A stretch of 64,000 bases of DNA from Actinoplanes sp. SE50/110 (GTDB taxonomy: Bacteria > Actinomycetota > Actinomycetes > Mycobacteriales > Micromonosporaceae). The position numbers were made by a program, and so were the translations under genes. Shown here in pieces: positions 46,067-54,605 of the stretch. How positions within the stretch are numbered: position 1 is the first letter of the stretch; the number at the start of each line of letters is the position of its first letter. The notes beneath the pieces are model-generated. The model saw only the letters and a program-made list of their open reading frames with translations. It made no database searches and was not told where the DNA came from. The DNA lies in NCBI RefSeq assembly GCF_900119315.1, contig NZ_LT827010.1, positions 1,968,001-2,032,000 of the forward strand, given 5' to 3'.

Positions 46067-47995
46067 TTGAGTATGACCAGCTGGAACATGCTGCGATCGA
46101 TCCAGAGTGCCGACAAGGTGGCGAAACACCAGATCAAGCCGGGCACCAGCCGGCGGATCCTGCGCTTCGCCGAGCCGTACCGGCGCGACATCGCGGTCTT
46201 CCTGGTGGCCGTGGTCTTCGACGCGGTGATCGGGGTGGCCACCCCGCTGCTGGCCGGCAACGTGATCAACGCGATCACCCGCGGTGGTCCCGCGGCGTCC
46301 GTCACGGTGATCCGGATCGCCCTGTTCATCGCCGGCCTGGCGATCGCCGACGCGCTGCTCTCCCTCGCCCAGCGCTGGTATTCGGCGCGGATCGGCGAGG
46401 GCGTCATCCTCAGCCTGCGCACCCGCGTGTACGACCACGTACAGCGGATGCCGTTGCAGTTCTTCACCCGCACCCAGACCGGTGCGCTGGTCAGCCGGCT
46501 CAACAACGACGTGGTCGGCGCGCAACGGGCGTTCACCTCGACCATCTCCGGGGTGCTCAGCAACGTCATCCAGCTGGTGCTGACCGCGGTGGTGATGGTC
46601 AGTCTGTCCTGGCCGATCACCGTGCTGTCCCTGGCTCTGCTGCCGGCGTTCATCATCCCGGCCCGCCGGGTGGGCAAGCGGCTCGCCGAGATCACCCGCG
46701 AGTCGTACAACCTCGACGCCAAGATGAACGCCACGATGACCGAACGCTTCAACGTCTCCGGGGCGCTGCTGGTCAAACTGTTCGGCCGCCCGGACACGGA
46801 AGCCGCCAAGTTCGGCGAACGCGCCGCCAGGGTCCGCGACATCGGCGTACAGCAGGCCATGTTCTCCCGCACCTTCTTCGTCGCCATGCTGCTGGTCGCG
46901 TCGCTGGCGCAGGCCCTGACGTACGGGCTGGGCGGCTGGCTCGCGGTCCGCGGCGACGTCTCGGCCGGCACCGTGGTGACCCTGGCGCTGCTGCTCACCC
47001 GGCTGTACGGGCCGCTGACCGCGCTCAGCAACGTGCGGGTCGACGTGATGAGCGCGCTGGTCTCCTTCGACCGGGTGTTCGAGGTGCTCGACCTGGCGCC
47101 GGGCATCGCCGAGAAGCCCGACGCCACCCCCATCCCGGCCGGGGCCGGCCGGATCGAGTTCCGCGACGTCCGGTTCCGCTACCCCAGCGCGGCCGAGGTG
47201 TCCCTGGCCACCCTGGAGGACGTGGCCACCCTGGACCGCACCGAGAACACCCCGGTGCTGCACGGCGTCGACTTCACCGTCGAACCCGGACAGTTGGTCG
47301 CCCTGGTCGGTCCGTCCGGCGCCGGCAAATCCACCACCTCCATGCTGGTGTCCCGGGTGTACGACGTGACCGGCGGTGCCGTCCTGGTCGGCGACGTCGA
47401 CGTCCGCGACGCCACCCTCGACTCGCTGCGCGACACGGTCGGGGTGGTCACCCAGGACTCGCACCTGTTCCACGAGACGATCGCCGAGAATCTGCGGTAC
47501 GCCCGGCCGGACGCCACCGAGGAGCAGATGTGGGCGGCCCTGGCCGGGGCGCAGGTCGGTGACCTGGTCCGCGGCCTGCCCGACGGTCTGGACACGGTGG
47601 TGGGGGAGCGCGGCTACCGCTTCTCCGGCGGCGAGAAGCAGCGCATCGCGATCGCCCGGCTGCTGCTCAAACAGCCGTCGATCGTGATCCTCGACGAGGC
47701 CACCGCCCATCTCGACAGCGAGTCCGAGGCGGCCGTGCAGCGGGCCCTGTCCACCGCCTTGAGGGGGCGGACCGCGCTGGTCATCGCCCACCGGCTCTCC
47801 ACGATCCGGGAAGCCGACCTGATCGTCGTCCTCGACCAGGGGCGGGTCGTCGAACGCGGCACCCACGAACAGTTGGTGAACGCGGGCGGCCTCTACGCCG
47901 ACCTGTACCGCACCCAGTTCGCGGGGGCCTCGGCCACCTACCCGGAGGAGGACATCGAGATCGTCACCGTCCCGGCCGGCACGGTCGAACCCTAG
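46067..47995 (+). CDS. ABC exporter, fused membrane and ATPase domains
   Basis: 642 residues. Six-helix exporter domain (about 40-330) then an ATPase with Walker A GPSGAGKST, signature FSGGEKQRIAIARLLL, Walker B IVILDEATAHLD and H-loop IAHRLS. Half-transporter of the multidrug/lipid type that works as a dimer. Insert EDVATLDRTENTP precedes the Walker A strand. TTG 46067 fits the GGGAGG spacing better than GTG 46058 or ATG 46073. Confidence 0.94.
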   Translation: MSMTSWNMLRSIQSADKVAKHQIKPGTSRRILRFAEPYRRDIAVFLVAVVFDAVIGVATPLLAGNVINAITRGGPAASVTVIRIALFIAGLAIADALLSLAQRWYSARIGEGVILSLRTRVYDHVQRMPLQFFTRTQTGALVSRLNNDVVGAQRAFTSTISGVLSNVIQLVLTAVVMVSLSWPITVLSLALLPAFIIPARRVGKRLAEITRESYNLDAKMNATMTERFNVSGALLVKLFGRPDTEAAKFGERAARVRDIGVQQAMFSRTFFVAMLLVASLAQALTYGLGGWLAVRGDVSAGTVVTLALLLTRLYGPLTALSNVRVDVMSALVSFDRVFEVLDLAPGIAEKPDATPIPAGAGRIEFRDVRFRYPSAAEVSLATLEDVATLDRTENTPVLHGVDFTVEPGQLVALVGPSGAGKSTTSMLVSRVYDVTGGAVLVGDVDVRDATLDSLRDTVGVVTQDSHLFHETIAENLRYARPDATEEQMWAALAGAQVGDLVRGLPDGLDTVVGERGYRFSGGEKQRIAIARLLLKQPSIVILDEATAHLDSESEAAVQRALSTALRGRTALVIAHRLSTIREADLIVVLDQGRVVERGTHEQLVNAGGLYADLYRTQFAGASATYPEEDIEIVTVPAGTVEP

Positions 47996-48486
47996 AAGGC
48001 GGCTTCGCGCAGGGCGGTGAACTCGCGGATCAGGTCGGGGAGCTGGAAGTGGGCGTTCAGGCCGCTCGGGTTCGGCAGGACCCAGACCGGGACGCCGCCG
48101 AGCAGGTCCGGCTGGCGGCCGATCCGTGCGCGGGGGCGGGCGAAGGCGGCACGATACGCCGTCACCCCCAGCACGGCGAGGAAACTCGGGTGCTCACGGC
48201 GTACCAGATCGGTGAGAACCTGACCACCGGCGGTCAGTTCGTCGCGGGACAGCTCGTCCGCGCGGGCCGTAGGCCGCGCGACGACGTTGGTGATGCCCAG
48301 GCCCAGCGCGGGCAGCAGATGCTGCTCCGACGGGTGCAGGAGCCGGTCGGTGAAACCGGCGCCGTGCAACGTCGGCCAGAAACGGTTGCCGGGGCGGGCG
48401 AAATGGTGACCGGTCTCGGCCGAATACAGGCTGGGGTTGATGCCGGAGAACAGCACCCGCAGGCCGGGACCGAGCACGTCGCTCAC
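47992..48486 (-). CDS. mug: G/U mismatch-specific uracil-DNA glycosylase (Mug)
   Basis: 164 residues. Motif 1 FSGINPSLYSAETGHHFARPGNRFWP and motif 2 VLPNPSGLNAHF identify the Mug/TDG family that removes uracil or thymine-derived lesions opposite G. The Asn in GINP is the Mug catalytic residue. GTG 48486 overlaps the SDR stop (GTGA). Its stop overlaps the convergent exporter end by 4 nt. Confidence 0.93.
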   Translation of the reverse strand: MSDVLGPGLRVLFSGINPSLYSAETGHHFARPGNRFWPTLHGAGFTDRLLHPSEQHLLPALGLGITNVVARPTARADELSRDELTAGGQVLTDLVRREHPSFLAVLGVTAYRAAFARPRARIGRQPDLLGGVPVWVLPNPSGLNAHFQLPDLIREFTALREAAF

Positions 48487-49253
48487 AGTGTCCGCAGCGC
48501 ACCCCCGTCGACCGGCACCGCGATCCCGGTGAGGTAGCTCGCCGCCGGGGAGAGCAGGAACGCGGCCACCCGGCCGAACTCGGCGGGCTCGCCCAGCCGG
48601 CCCAGCGGCACCGACGCGGCCGCCTCCGCCGCCGCGGTCGCCGCATCGCCGGTGGCCTGGAACAACTCCCGGTTGCGGTCGGTCATGATCCGGCCCGGCA
48701 GCAGGCTCAGCACCCGCACCCCGCGCGGGGCGAACTCGTCGGCCATGTCCTTGGCCACCATCGCCAGGCCCGGCCGCAGCCCGTTCGACAGACCCAGACC
48801 GGTCAGCGGCGACTTCACCGAGGTGGACAGCACCAGGCCGATCGCGCCGCCCTCGGGCAGCGCCGCCGCGAACGTGCGGGCGGCCCGCACCGAACCCAGG
48901 AACACCGTCTCGAACCCGGCCGTCCACTGCTCGTCGGTCAGCCCGGCGGCGGTGCCGCGCATCGGACCGCCCACCGAGATCAGCGCGCCGTCCAGCCGGC
49001 CGTATCGCTCCGAGGTCACATCGACCAGCTCGCGAGGCGTGCCCGGATCGGCCAGGTCGGCGGTCACCCCGACGGCGTGCTCCGGCCCGCCGAGCCCGGC
49101 GACCGCGTCCGCGACATTCCGCTCGTCCCGCGAGGAGATCACCACCCGGGCGCCGTCGGCGACCAGCGCCTGCGCGGTGGCGAAACCCAGCCCCCGCGAG
49201 GCGCCGGTGAGAATGAAGACGCGACCAGCCAGCCCGAGATCCATGCGCCCCAT
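48483..49253 (-). CDS. SDR family oxidoreductase
   Basis: 256 residues. NAD(P) motif TGASRGLGFATAQAL, SVGGPMRGT in place of the usual NNAG, Ser in VLSTSVKSP, and C-terminal YLTGIAVPVDGGALRTL. The active-site Tyr is not apparent in the usual YxxxK position (LSNGLRPGLAMVAKDMA has Lys only further on), as in the atypical SDRs. ATG 49253 or 49244 could be the start. Middle gene of XRE-SDR-mug. Confidence 0.9.
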   Translation of the reverse strand: MGRMDLGLAGRVFILTGASRGLGFATAQALVADGARVVISSRDERNVADAVAGLGGPEHAVGVTADLADPGTPRELVDVTSERYGRLDGALISVGGPMRGTAAGLTDEQWTAGFETVFLGSVRAARTFAAALPEGGAIGLVLSTSVKSPLTGLGLSNGLRPGLAMVAKDMADEFAPRGVRVLSLLPGRIMTDRNRELFQATGDAATAAAEAAASVPLGRLGEPAEFGRVAAFLLSPAASYLTGIAVPVDGGALRTL

Positions 49254-49259
49254 TCTCGC

Positions 49260-50003
49260 CTATTCACGCAGCGCGGTCGCGGTCGCGGCGTCCGCCGGCA
49301 GGAACGCCTCGATGGCCAGCTCCGACAGGGTCACGTCGCGGGGCGTGCCGAGCACCGCGGTGATGCTGAAGAAGTTCAGCCCGGCATACCGCAACGGGAC
49401 CACCACGCCGACCGGCTCGCCGGTCAGCTCGCCACCCGGATAGCCGGCCAGTTCGGCACGCAGCCCGCGCAGCACCGGATCACCGGTCGCGGCGGCCTGC
49501 CGGTCCAGGCGGTGCAGCAGATGCGTCCGCCATTCGGCGAGATTCTCGATCCTCGGCGCCAGACCGTCCGGGTGCAGCGCCAGACGCAGCACGTTCACCG
49601 GCGGCTCCAGCAGCTCGGGGGCGCAGTCGCGGGTGAAGCGGTCGATCGCGGCGTTCGCGTCGACCATCGTCCAGTGTCGATCGACCAGCACCGCCGGGCA
49701 CGGCCCGTGCCCGGCCAGCACCTGCCGCAGCCCGTCGAGGACCACCGCCAGCGGCGGGCCGTCCAGGTCCGACTCGGTGAAGGCCGGCGCGAAACCGCCG
49801 GCCAGCAGCAACTCGTTGCGATGGCGCAGCGGTACGTCGAGCTCCTCCGCCAGACGCAGGATCATCTCCCGGGTCGGCCGGGAGCGCCCGGTCTCCACGA
49901 AGGACAGGTGGCGGGCGGAGACACCGGCCCGGCCGGACAGGTCGAGTTGACTCAGGCGGCGCTCGTCCCGCCACGTCCGCAACAACTGCCCGACCGCGCT
50001 CAT
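49260..50003 (-). CDS. XRE family regulator with MmyB-like ligand domain
   Basis: 247 residues. N-terminal XRE helix-turn-helix (LRTWRDERRLSQLDLSGRAG, SARHLSFVETGRSRPT) and a C-terminal MmyB-like domain (MVDANAAIDRF, AELAGYPGGELTGEPVG), a PAS-like pocket that often binds fatty acids. ATG 50003 is 7 nt from TAACCT (50016-50011 minus), so leaderless. Divergent from the SnoaL-like gene; likely controls both promoters through the ATTACC operators. Confidence 0.93.
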   Translation of the reverse strand: MSAVGQLLRTWRDERRLSQLDLSGRAGVSARHLSFVETGRSRPTREMILRLAEELDVPLRHRNELLLAGGFAPAFTESDLDGPPLAVVLDGLRQVLAGHGPCPAVLVDRHWTMVDANAAIDRFTRDCAPELLEPPVNVLRLALHPDGLAPRIENLAEWRTHLLHRLDRQAAATGDPVLRGLRAELAGYPGGELTGEPVGVVVPLRYAGLNFFSITAVLGTPRDVTLSELAIEAFLPADAATATALRE

Positions 50004-50038
50004 GGTGGTCAGGTTATGCGGCGGACTGCGGAGGGGGC

Positions 50039-50068
50039 ATTACCCCGGAGGTAATCGCCGGGATTACC
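50039..50068. promoter_or_regulatory. operator with three ATTACC half-sites
   Basis: ATTACC-N5-GGTAAT (50039-50055) forms a palindrome, and a third ATTACC lies at 50063-50068. It sits between the XRE -10 box and the SnoaL-like gene. Confidence 0.55.
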
Positions 50069-50119
50069 GGACGGCGGCAGGCTGAGTCCCGTCAGACACC
50101 ACGACGGAGGGAAACGACG

Positions 50120-50482
50120 ATGAGTGACTTCGACACCATGGTCGAGCGGTACCTGGCGATCTGGAACGAGACCGACGCCGACGCCCGCCGGGCCGCGATC
50201 ACGGACGTCTTCGCCGAGGACGTCAGCTATGTGGACCCGATCGCGGCGGTCCGCGGGCAGGACGAGCTGAGCGGGCTGATCGGGGCGGTGCACCAGCAGT
50301 TCCCGGGGCTCGTGTTCAGCCTCGGCGGGGCGGTGGACGCGCACCACGAGCAGGGCCGGTTCACCTGGCACCTGGGGCAGCCGGGACAGGAGCCGCTGGT
50401 CATCGGCTTCGACGTGGCGGTGCTGGACGGCTCCGGGCGGATCGCGCAGGTGTTCGGATTCCTGGACAAGGTCCCGGCTTAG
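50120..50482 (+). CDS. SnoaL-like (NTF2-fold) protein
   Basis: 120 residues: MVERYLAIWNETDADARRAAITDVFAEDVSYVDP is the standard SnoaL-like opening; the fold hosts isomerases, cyclases or binding proteins. Small polar molecule as ligand is likely, identity unknown. GGAGGG lies 8 nt upstream. Convergent, overlapping the acnR stop by 4 nt. Confidence 0.9.
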   Translation: MSDFDTMVERYLAIWNETDADARRAAITDVFAEDVSYVDPIAAVRGQDELSGLIGAVHQQFPGLVFSLGGAVDAHHEQGRFTWHLGQPGQEPLVIGFDVAVLDGSGRIAQVFGFLDKVPA

Positions 50483-51057
50483 TGCCGGCGGACGGCGTCC
50501 TCCACCAGGTCCAGCACCCGCGCCAGGTCGCCCGGCGGGCGGCCGGTGGCCAGGTGGAGGACGAGGCCGTCATAGGCCAGCTCCAGGAACTGGGTGAGCA
50601 CCTCGACCGGCACGTCCTGGCGCAGCACCCCGGCCTCCCGCTGGCGCTGCAACCGCTCGTGGGTGGCGTCGGCGATCGCGGCCGCCCGCTGCGCCCACCT
50701 TGTGGCGAACGCCGGGTCGGTGCGCAGCCGGTGGGACACCTCCAGCTGGGTGCCGAGCCAGCCGGCCGTGTCGCCGTCGCTGGTGCCGGCCCGGTCGAGC
50801 AGGTCGCGCATCACCTGGACGAGACCGTTGCGGGTGACGGTCTCGGCCATGGTGACCGCGTCATCCTCGGCAACCGCCAGGAACAGCGACTCCTTGTCAC
50901 GAAAATGGTGGAAAATCGCGCCGCGGGACATGCCCGTCGCCTCCTCCAGGCGGCGGACGGTGGCCCCCTCGTAGCCGAACCGCGCGAAACAGCCGCGCGC
51001 CGCCGTGAGGATCTCGTGGCGGCGGGCGTCGAGCTGGTCCTGGCTTACCCTGGGCAC
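50479..51057 (-). CDS. acnR: TetR family regulator, AcnR type
   Basis: 192 residues. HTH region ILTAARGCFARFGYEGATVRRLEEATGMSRGAIFHHFRDKESLFLAVAEDDA closely follows Corynebacterium AcnR, and the C-terminus (PVEVLTQFLELAYDGLVLHLATG ... VLDLVEDAVRR) does too. AcnR represses aconitase. GTG 51057 is 7 nt from CACGAT (weak -10). A palindrome at 51096-51107 upstream recurs before the aconitase gene, supporting the assignment. Confidence 0.85.
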   Translation of the reverse strand: MPRVSQDQLDARRHEILTAARGCFARFGYEGATVRRLEEATGMSRGAIFHHFRDKESLFLAVAEDDAVTMAETVTRNGLVQVMRDLLDRAGTSDGDTAGWLGTQLEVSHRLRTDPAFATRWAQRAAAIADATHERLQRQREAGVLRQDVPVEVLTQFLELAYDGLVLHLATGRPPGDLARVLDLVEDAVRRH

Positions 51058-51095
51058 GCCGCTGATCGTGTCATGGTGGCCCGCACTCTTGCAAT

Positions 51096-51107
51096 CCGTA
51101 CGTACGG
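51096..51107. promoter_or_regulatory. AcnR operator, autoregulatory copy
   Basis: CCGTACGTACGG, a perfect 12-bp palindrome, followed by CTTCCTA. 39-50 bp upstream of acnR. Compare 58299-58309. Confidence 0.6.
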
Positions 51108-51199
51108 CTTCCTAAACCACGATCGGATGATGCGAATAACGTCAAGCGTTAGGCGCTTTGTTTACAGTCCTGGACTGTTCGCTGCGGTCGTCGCTCACG

Positions 51200-51205
51200 T
51201 AAGGT
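51200..51205 (+). promoter_or_regulatory. -10 box of leaderless HAD gene
   Basis: TAAGGT, 6 nt before GTG 51212. Confidence 0.5.
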
Positions 51206-51211
51206 GCGCGG

Positions 51212-51862
51212 GTGCCTCTAGTCTTCCTCGCCCTGGACGACACCCTGCTCGACCGCAGCGGTGCGTTCCGGCTGTGGGCGAAAGGCTTCCTCGACGAGAT
51301 CGGCGCCTCGCAAGACGATCTTGACTGGCTGGTCGCCGTGGACGCGGACGGCCTCACCTCCCGGTGGGACCTCGCCGACCAGATCCTCGACCGCTACCAG
51401 CTCCGGGTCCCCGCCATCGACCTCGTCGACGAACTCCACGAAGGCCCGCTCACCTACGAACGCCTCGACCCGATGGTCGGCTGCGCCCTGGAGATCGCCG
51501 CCGACGCCGGCCTCGTCCCGGTCGTCGTCACCAACGGGACCACCGACCAGTGCGAAGGCCGCATCCGCCGCACCGGCCTCGACCGCTATGTCGCCGATTG
51601 GGTGATTTCTGAGCAGGCCGGGGTGAGCAAACCCAACCCGCGGATCTTCGCCCTCGCCGCCCAGCGCGTCCGCATGCGCCTCGCCGGCGCATGGGTCCTC
51701 GGCGACAGCCCGGAAGCCGACATCGGCGGCGCCGCGGCTCTCGGGCTGCCCAGCGTGTGGCTGCATCGGGGGCGCGAATGGATGGACACACGCTTCGCTC
51801 CGACCCGCACGGTGGGCAACGTCATCCAGGGAATCTCGGCGATCATGGCGACGCGCTCCTGA
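51212..51862 (+). CDS. HAD superfamily protein lacking the nucleophile Asp
   Basis: 216 residues. HAD motifs are recognisable: motif I reads VFLALDDTLLD, where the usual nucleophile Asp (FDLDDTL) is Ala7 while the acid/base Asp9 remains; motif II Thr in VVVTNGTTDQ; motif III Lys in VSKPNPRIF; motif IV LGDSPEADIGGA. Without the nucleophile it is unlikely to be a normal phosphatase; a regulatory or binding role, or a non-phosphoaspartate chemistry, is possible. Confidence 0.88.
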   Translation: MPLVFLALDDTLLDRSGAFRLWAKGFLDEIGASQDDLDWLVAVDADGLTSRWDLADQILDRYQLRVPAIDLVDELHEGPLTYERLDPMVGCALEIAADAGLVPVVVTNGTTDQCEGRIRRTGLDRYVADWVISEQAGVSKPNPRIFALAAQRVRMRLAGAWVLGDSPEADIGGAAALGLPSVWLHRGREWMDTRFAPTRTVGNVIQGISAIMATRS

Positions 51863-51878
51863 TCAGGGTGGTGCCGGT

Positions 51879-52685
51879 TCAGTAGTGGATCGGGCCGATG
51901 AGGCCACCGCCGACCGTGACGGCGTCGCCGGTGATGGCCACGCTGCGCGGCGAAGCGAGGAAGGTCACCACGTCGGCCACCTCCTCGGCGGTCACCTCGC
52001 GGCCGATCGCGGTCCGCTCGGCCCGGCGCCGTTCGGCCTCGTCGACGGTGACGCCCCACTGCTCGGCGGCCGCCGCGATCAGCGCGGGCGTGCGCTCGGT
52101 GACGGTGGCGCCGGGGTGCACGACCGTGACGTTGACACCGTGCCGGCCGAGTTCGTCGGCGAGGTTCTTGGTGAGCGCGGCCACACCGATGTTGCGGGCG
52201 GTCGCGACGAAGTCGCCGCTGAGCCGGGCGGCCAGGCCGGAGATGTTGATGATCCGGCCCCAGCCCTGGGCGATCAGGTCGGGCGCCACGGCGCGGGCGG
52301 TGCGCAGATATCCCAGCACCTTGACATTGACCGCGTCGACGAACTGCCGGTCGGTGGTCTGCGACGGCGTGATCGGGCCACCCGGCCCGCCGCCGGGCAC
52401 CGCCGCGTTGTTGACCAGAATGTCGATGCCCCCGAGCTGCTCGCGAACCCGCTGCACACCGGCCCGCACCGACGCGTCGTCACCGGTGTCGAGCCGCACC
52501 GTGACGATCCGCCCGGGATGGCCCGCCGCCGCCAGTTCGGCGGCGGCCTTGGCCAGCCGTTCCCCGTCACGTGCGACGATCGCCACATCGGCTCCCTCGG
52601 CGAGCAGCGACCGCGCGATGCGCAGCCCGATCCCCCGGCTGCCCCCGGTCACCAGTGCCCGCTTACCGGCGAGTTGCAAATCCAT
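51879..52685 (-). CDS. SDR family NAD(P)-dependent protein, atypical active site
   Basis: 268 residues. TGGSRGIGLRIARSL cofactor loop, DILVNNAAVPGG, Ser in IINISGLAA and C-terminal GDAVTVGGGLIGPIHY. The catalytic Tyr-Lys pair is missing: the aligned segment reads VATARNIGVAALTK, with Val and Arg in those positions. Function uncertain. ATG 52685 has GAGGAG 7-8 nt upstream. Confidence 0.9.
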   Translation of the reverse strand: MDLQLAGKRALVTGGSRGIGLRIARSLLAEGADVAIVARDGERLAKAAAELAAAGHPGRIVTVRLDTGDDASVRAGVQRVREQLGGIDILVNNAAVPGGGPGGPITPSQTTDRQFVDAVNVKVLGYLRTARAVAPDLIAQGWGRIINISGLAARLSGDFVATARNIGVAALTKNLADELGRHGVNVTVVHPGATVTERTPALIAAAAEQWGVTVDEAERRRAERTAIGREVTAEEVADVVTFLASPRSVAITGDAVTVGGGLIGPIHY

Positions 52686-52725
52686 CGATAGTCTCCTCAG
52701 CTCCGTCAAACCATATCGCCCATAG

Positions 52726-53220
52726 GTTAAATAGGTTTATACATCTGTCGACGACCGCCGTCGCCCGACCCATGCCCCCGCCCCCTCCGCCCGCCCTCGG
52801 TTCGCCGGCGCCCTCCGCCCGCCGCGCCTTCCGGCGCCCGCCCGCCGCGCTTTCCGTCGCCGCCGCGCTGCCCCGACCCCGCGCGGCCTGGCCCGTGTCG
52901 CGGGTTCGGTGGCGGCGTGTCCTGAGGCGGCGGGCCGGCGGTCGTGCCGGTCGAGCCTGTCGTCCTGTCCTGTCGGGGGCCTGCTCCCGCCGTTGTCTCG
53001 GGGCGGGGCTGGGCTGGGCTGTGGACGGGCGGCGGTAAATGGGTTGCGGGTGGCGGTGGGGTCGGGGAGAGTCGGCGGCGCGTGGCGGTGTGGGTGCCGT
53101 TGCGGATTCCGGCTGTGAGGGTCGGAGCGAGAGAGAAGGGGGTGGCCAAGAAATGGCTGTCTTTGTGATGCCTGCTGTCCCGGCTTCCCGGAAAACTTCT
53201 TTCGCTGAGGAGACCCTCCA
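52726..53220. other. 495-bp gap: AT-rich repeat then GC-rich low-complexity DNA
   Basis: 52719-52745 is AT-rich with tandem ATAGGTTAA/ATAGGTTTA, a candidate operator/promoter for the minus-strand SDR. The remaining ~450 bp is very GC-rich; open frames have Arg/Pro/Ala-rich, non-protein-like composition and I accept none. GAGGAG at 53205-53210 is the kinase ribosome site. Confidence 0.5.
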
Positions 53221-54138
53221 GTGCGCGAGCACGACACCTACGGTCCGACGACGATGCGCCGTGGCCGCCGCAAGTTCGATGATGACGAAGCAAGCTTTGT
53301 GAAATCCGGCCGGCTGGAGCCGGCCCTCAAAGAGGATCCCGACCTGCCCGAGGTCGGTGACAACTGGTCCAGCTGGGACGGTGCTCTGCACGGTCCGCAG
53401 CCCCGGCCTGACTGGGTGCGCACCGAGCACGGCGCGGTCGACACCGAGCTGGGTGTGCTGAAAACCGGTAAGGAAGCGGATGTCTTCCTGGTCCGGCGGT
53501 GGCTGCCGGCGACCGGGGAGACCAGCATGCTGGCCGCCAAACGGTACCGGGACGGCGAGCACCGGATGTTCCATCGGGATGCCGGCTATCTCGAAGGCCG
53601 CCGGGTGCGTCGTTCCCGGGAGATGCGGGCGATGACGAACCGGACCGCGTTCGGCAAGGAGATGATCGCCGGTCAGTGGGCGGCCGCCGAGTTCGACGCG
53701 CTCGGCCGGCTGTGGCAGATCGGGCAGGAGAGCGGCCTGGTCTGTGTGCCGTACCCGGTGCAGCTGTCCGGCACCGAGGTGATGCTGGAATTCATCGGCG
53801 ACTGGGAGACCGGCGAGGCCGCCCCGCGGCTGGCCCAGCTCCGCTCCGGGGACGGCGACCTGGAAAGTCTGTGGCAGCAGATGACCGACGCACTGTCGGT
53901 GCTGGCCCGCGCCCAGGTGGCCCACGGCGACCTGTCGCCGTACAACACCCTGGTCCGCGACGGCCGTCTGGTCCTGATCGACCTGCCCCAGATCGTCGAC
54001 GTGGTCGCGAATCCGCGCGGTGCCGAGTTCATCGCCCGGGACGTCACCAACGTCGCCGGCTGGTTCCGTTCGCGGGGACTCCCGGTCGATCCGGAAGCGC
54101 TGACCGCCCGCCTGCTGTTCGAGGCGGGCCTGCAGTGA
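53221..54138 (+). CDS. RIO-type serine/threonine kinase
   Basis: 305 residues. LKTGKEADVFLV is the RIO flexible-loop/P-loop equivalent, AAKRYR the ATP-anchoring Lys, HGDLSPYNTL the catalytic loop (HGDxSxxN) and VLIDLPQIVD the metal-binding IDxPQ. RIO1-like kinases act in ribosome maturation in archaea and eukaryotes; the bacterial role is unknown. GTG 53221 has GAGGAG 10 nt upstream. Confidence 0.93.
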   Translation: MREHDTYGPTTMRRGRRKFDDDEASFVKSGRLEPALKEDPDLPEVGDNWSSWDGALHGPQPRPDWVRTEHGAVDTELGVLKTGKEADVFLVRRWLPATGETSMLAAKRYRDGEHRMFHRDAGYLEGRRVRRSREMRAMTNRTAFGKEMIAGQWAAAEFDALGRLWQIGQESGLVCVPYPVQLSGTEVMLEFIGDWETGEAAPRLAQLRSGDGDLESLWQQMTDALSVLARAQVAHGDLSPYNTLVRDGRLVLIDLPQIVDVVANPRGAEFIARDVTNVAGWFRSRGLPVDPEALTARLLFEAGLQ

Positions 54139-54356
54139 GGCGGCTGCCCCGGCCCGGCCGCCGCCGGTGCTGCCCCACCGGCGCCTCGCCGCTGCTCGGC
54201 TGCCGCCGCCCGGCATCGCGCCCACCCGGGTCCCACCCACGGCGCCGGTGACCTGATCCCGGTTCGCGATCGCCGCATCAGACCGGCCTCCCTCCGCGGC
54301 ATCGCTGACCGGAACCCGTTCGCGGTCGCCGCAACAGGTCGGCGACCGCGGTCGGG
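54139..54356. other. 218-bp gap between convergent genes
   Basis: GC-rich, no gene or clear terminator recognised. Confidence 0.4.
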
Positions 54357-54605
54357 TCACTGCAGGTAGCTCTCCACCTCGCTGACGCTGTGCGCCTTCT
54401 CCGCCTCCGGGTCGTTGCCGGTCTCCCGGGCGGCCCGGCGCCGGCGCAGCAGGTCCCAGCACTGGTCGAGAGCCTCTTCCAGCTCCTTGAGGCGGGCGTG
54501 CTCCTCGGTCGAGGAAATCTTGCCCTGGCCCAGCTCGCTGCGGAGCTGGTGCTCCTCCTCGACCAGGCCGTGAATGCGGTTCAGCACGCTGTTGTCATCC
54601 GTCAT
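54357..54605 (-). CDS. DUF2630 family protein
   Basis: 82 residues, predicted all-helical: VLNRIHGLVEEEHQLRSEL, EEHARLKELEEALDQCWDLLRRRRAARE, with the actinobacterial DUF2630 pattern. Likely a coiled coil; function unknown. ATG 54605 lies 6 nt after TAGGCT (54617-54612 minus), so leaderless. Confidence 0.9.
   Translation of the reverse strand: MTDDNSVLNRIHGLVEEEHQLRSELGQGKISSTEEHARLKELEEALDQCWDLLRRRRAARETGNDPEAEKAHSVSEVESYLQ

Noticed and set aside
52571..53038. Open frames in the GC-rich gap before the RIO kinase
   Set aside because: Arg/Pro/Ala low-complexity products in several frames at once, a sign of composition bias, not coding.
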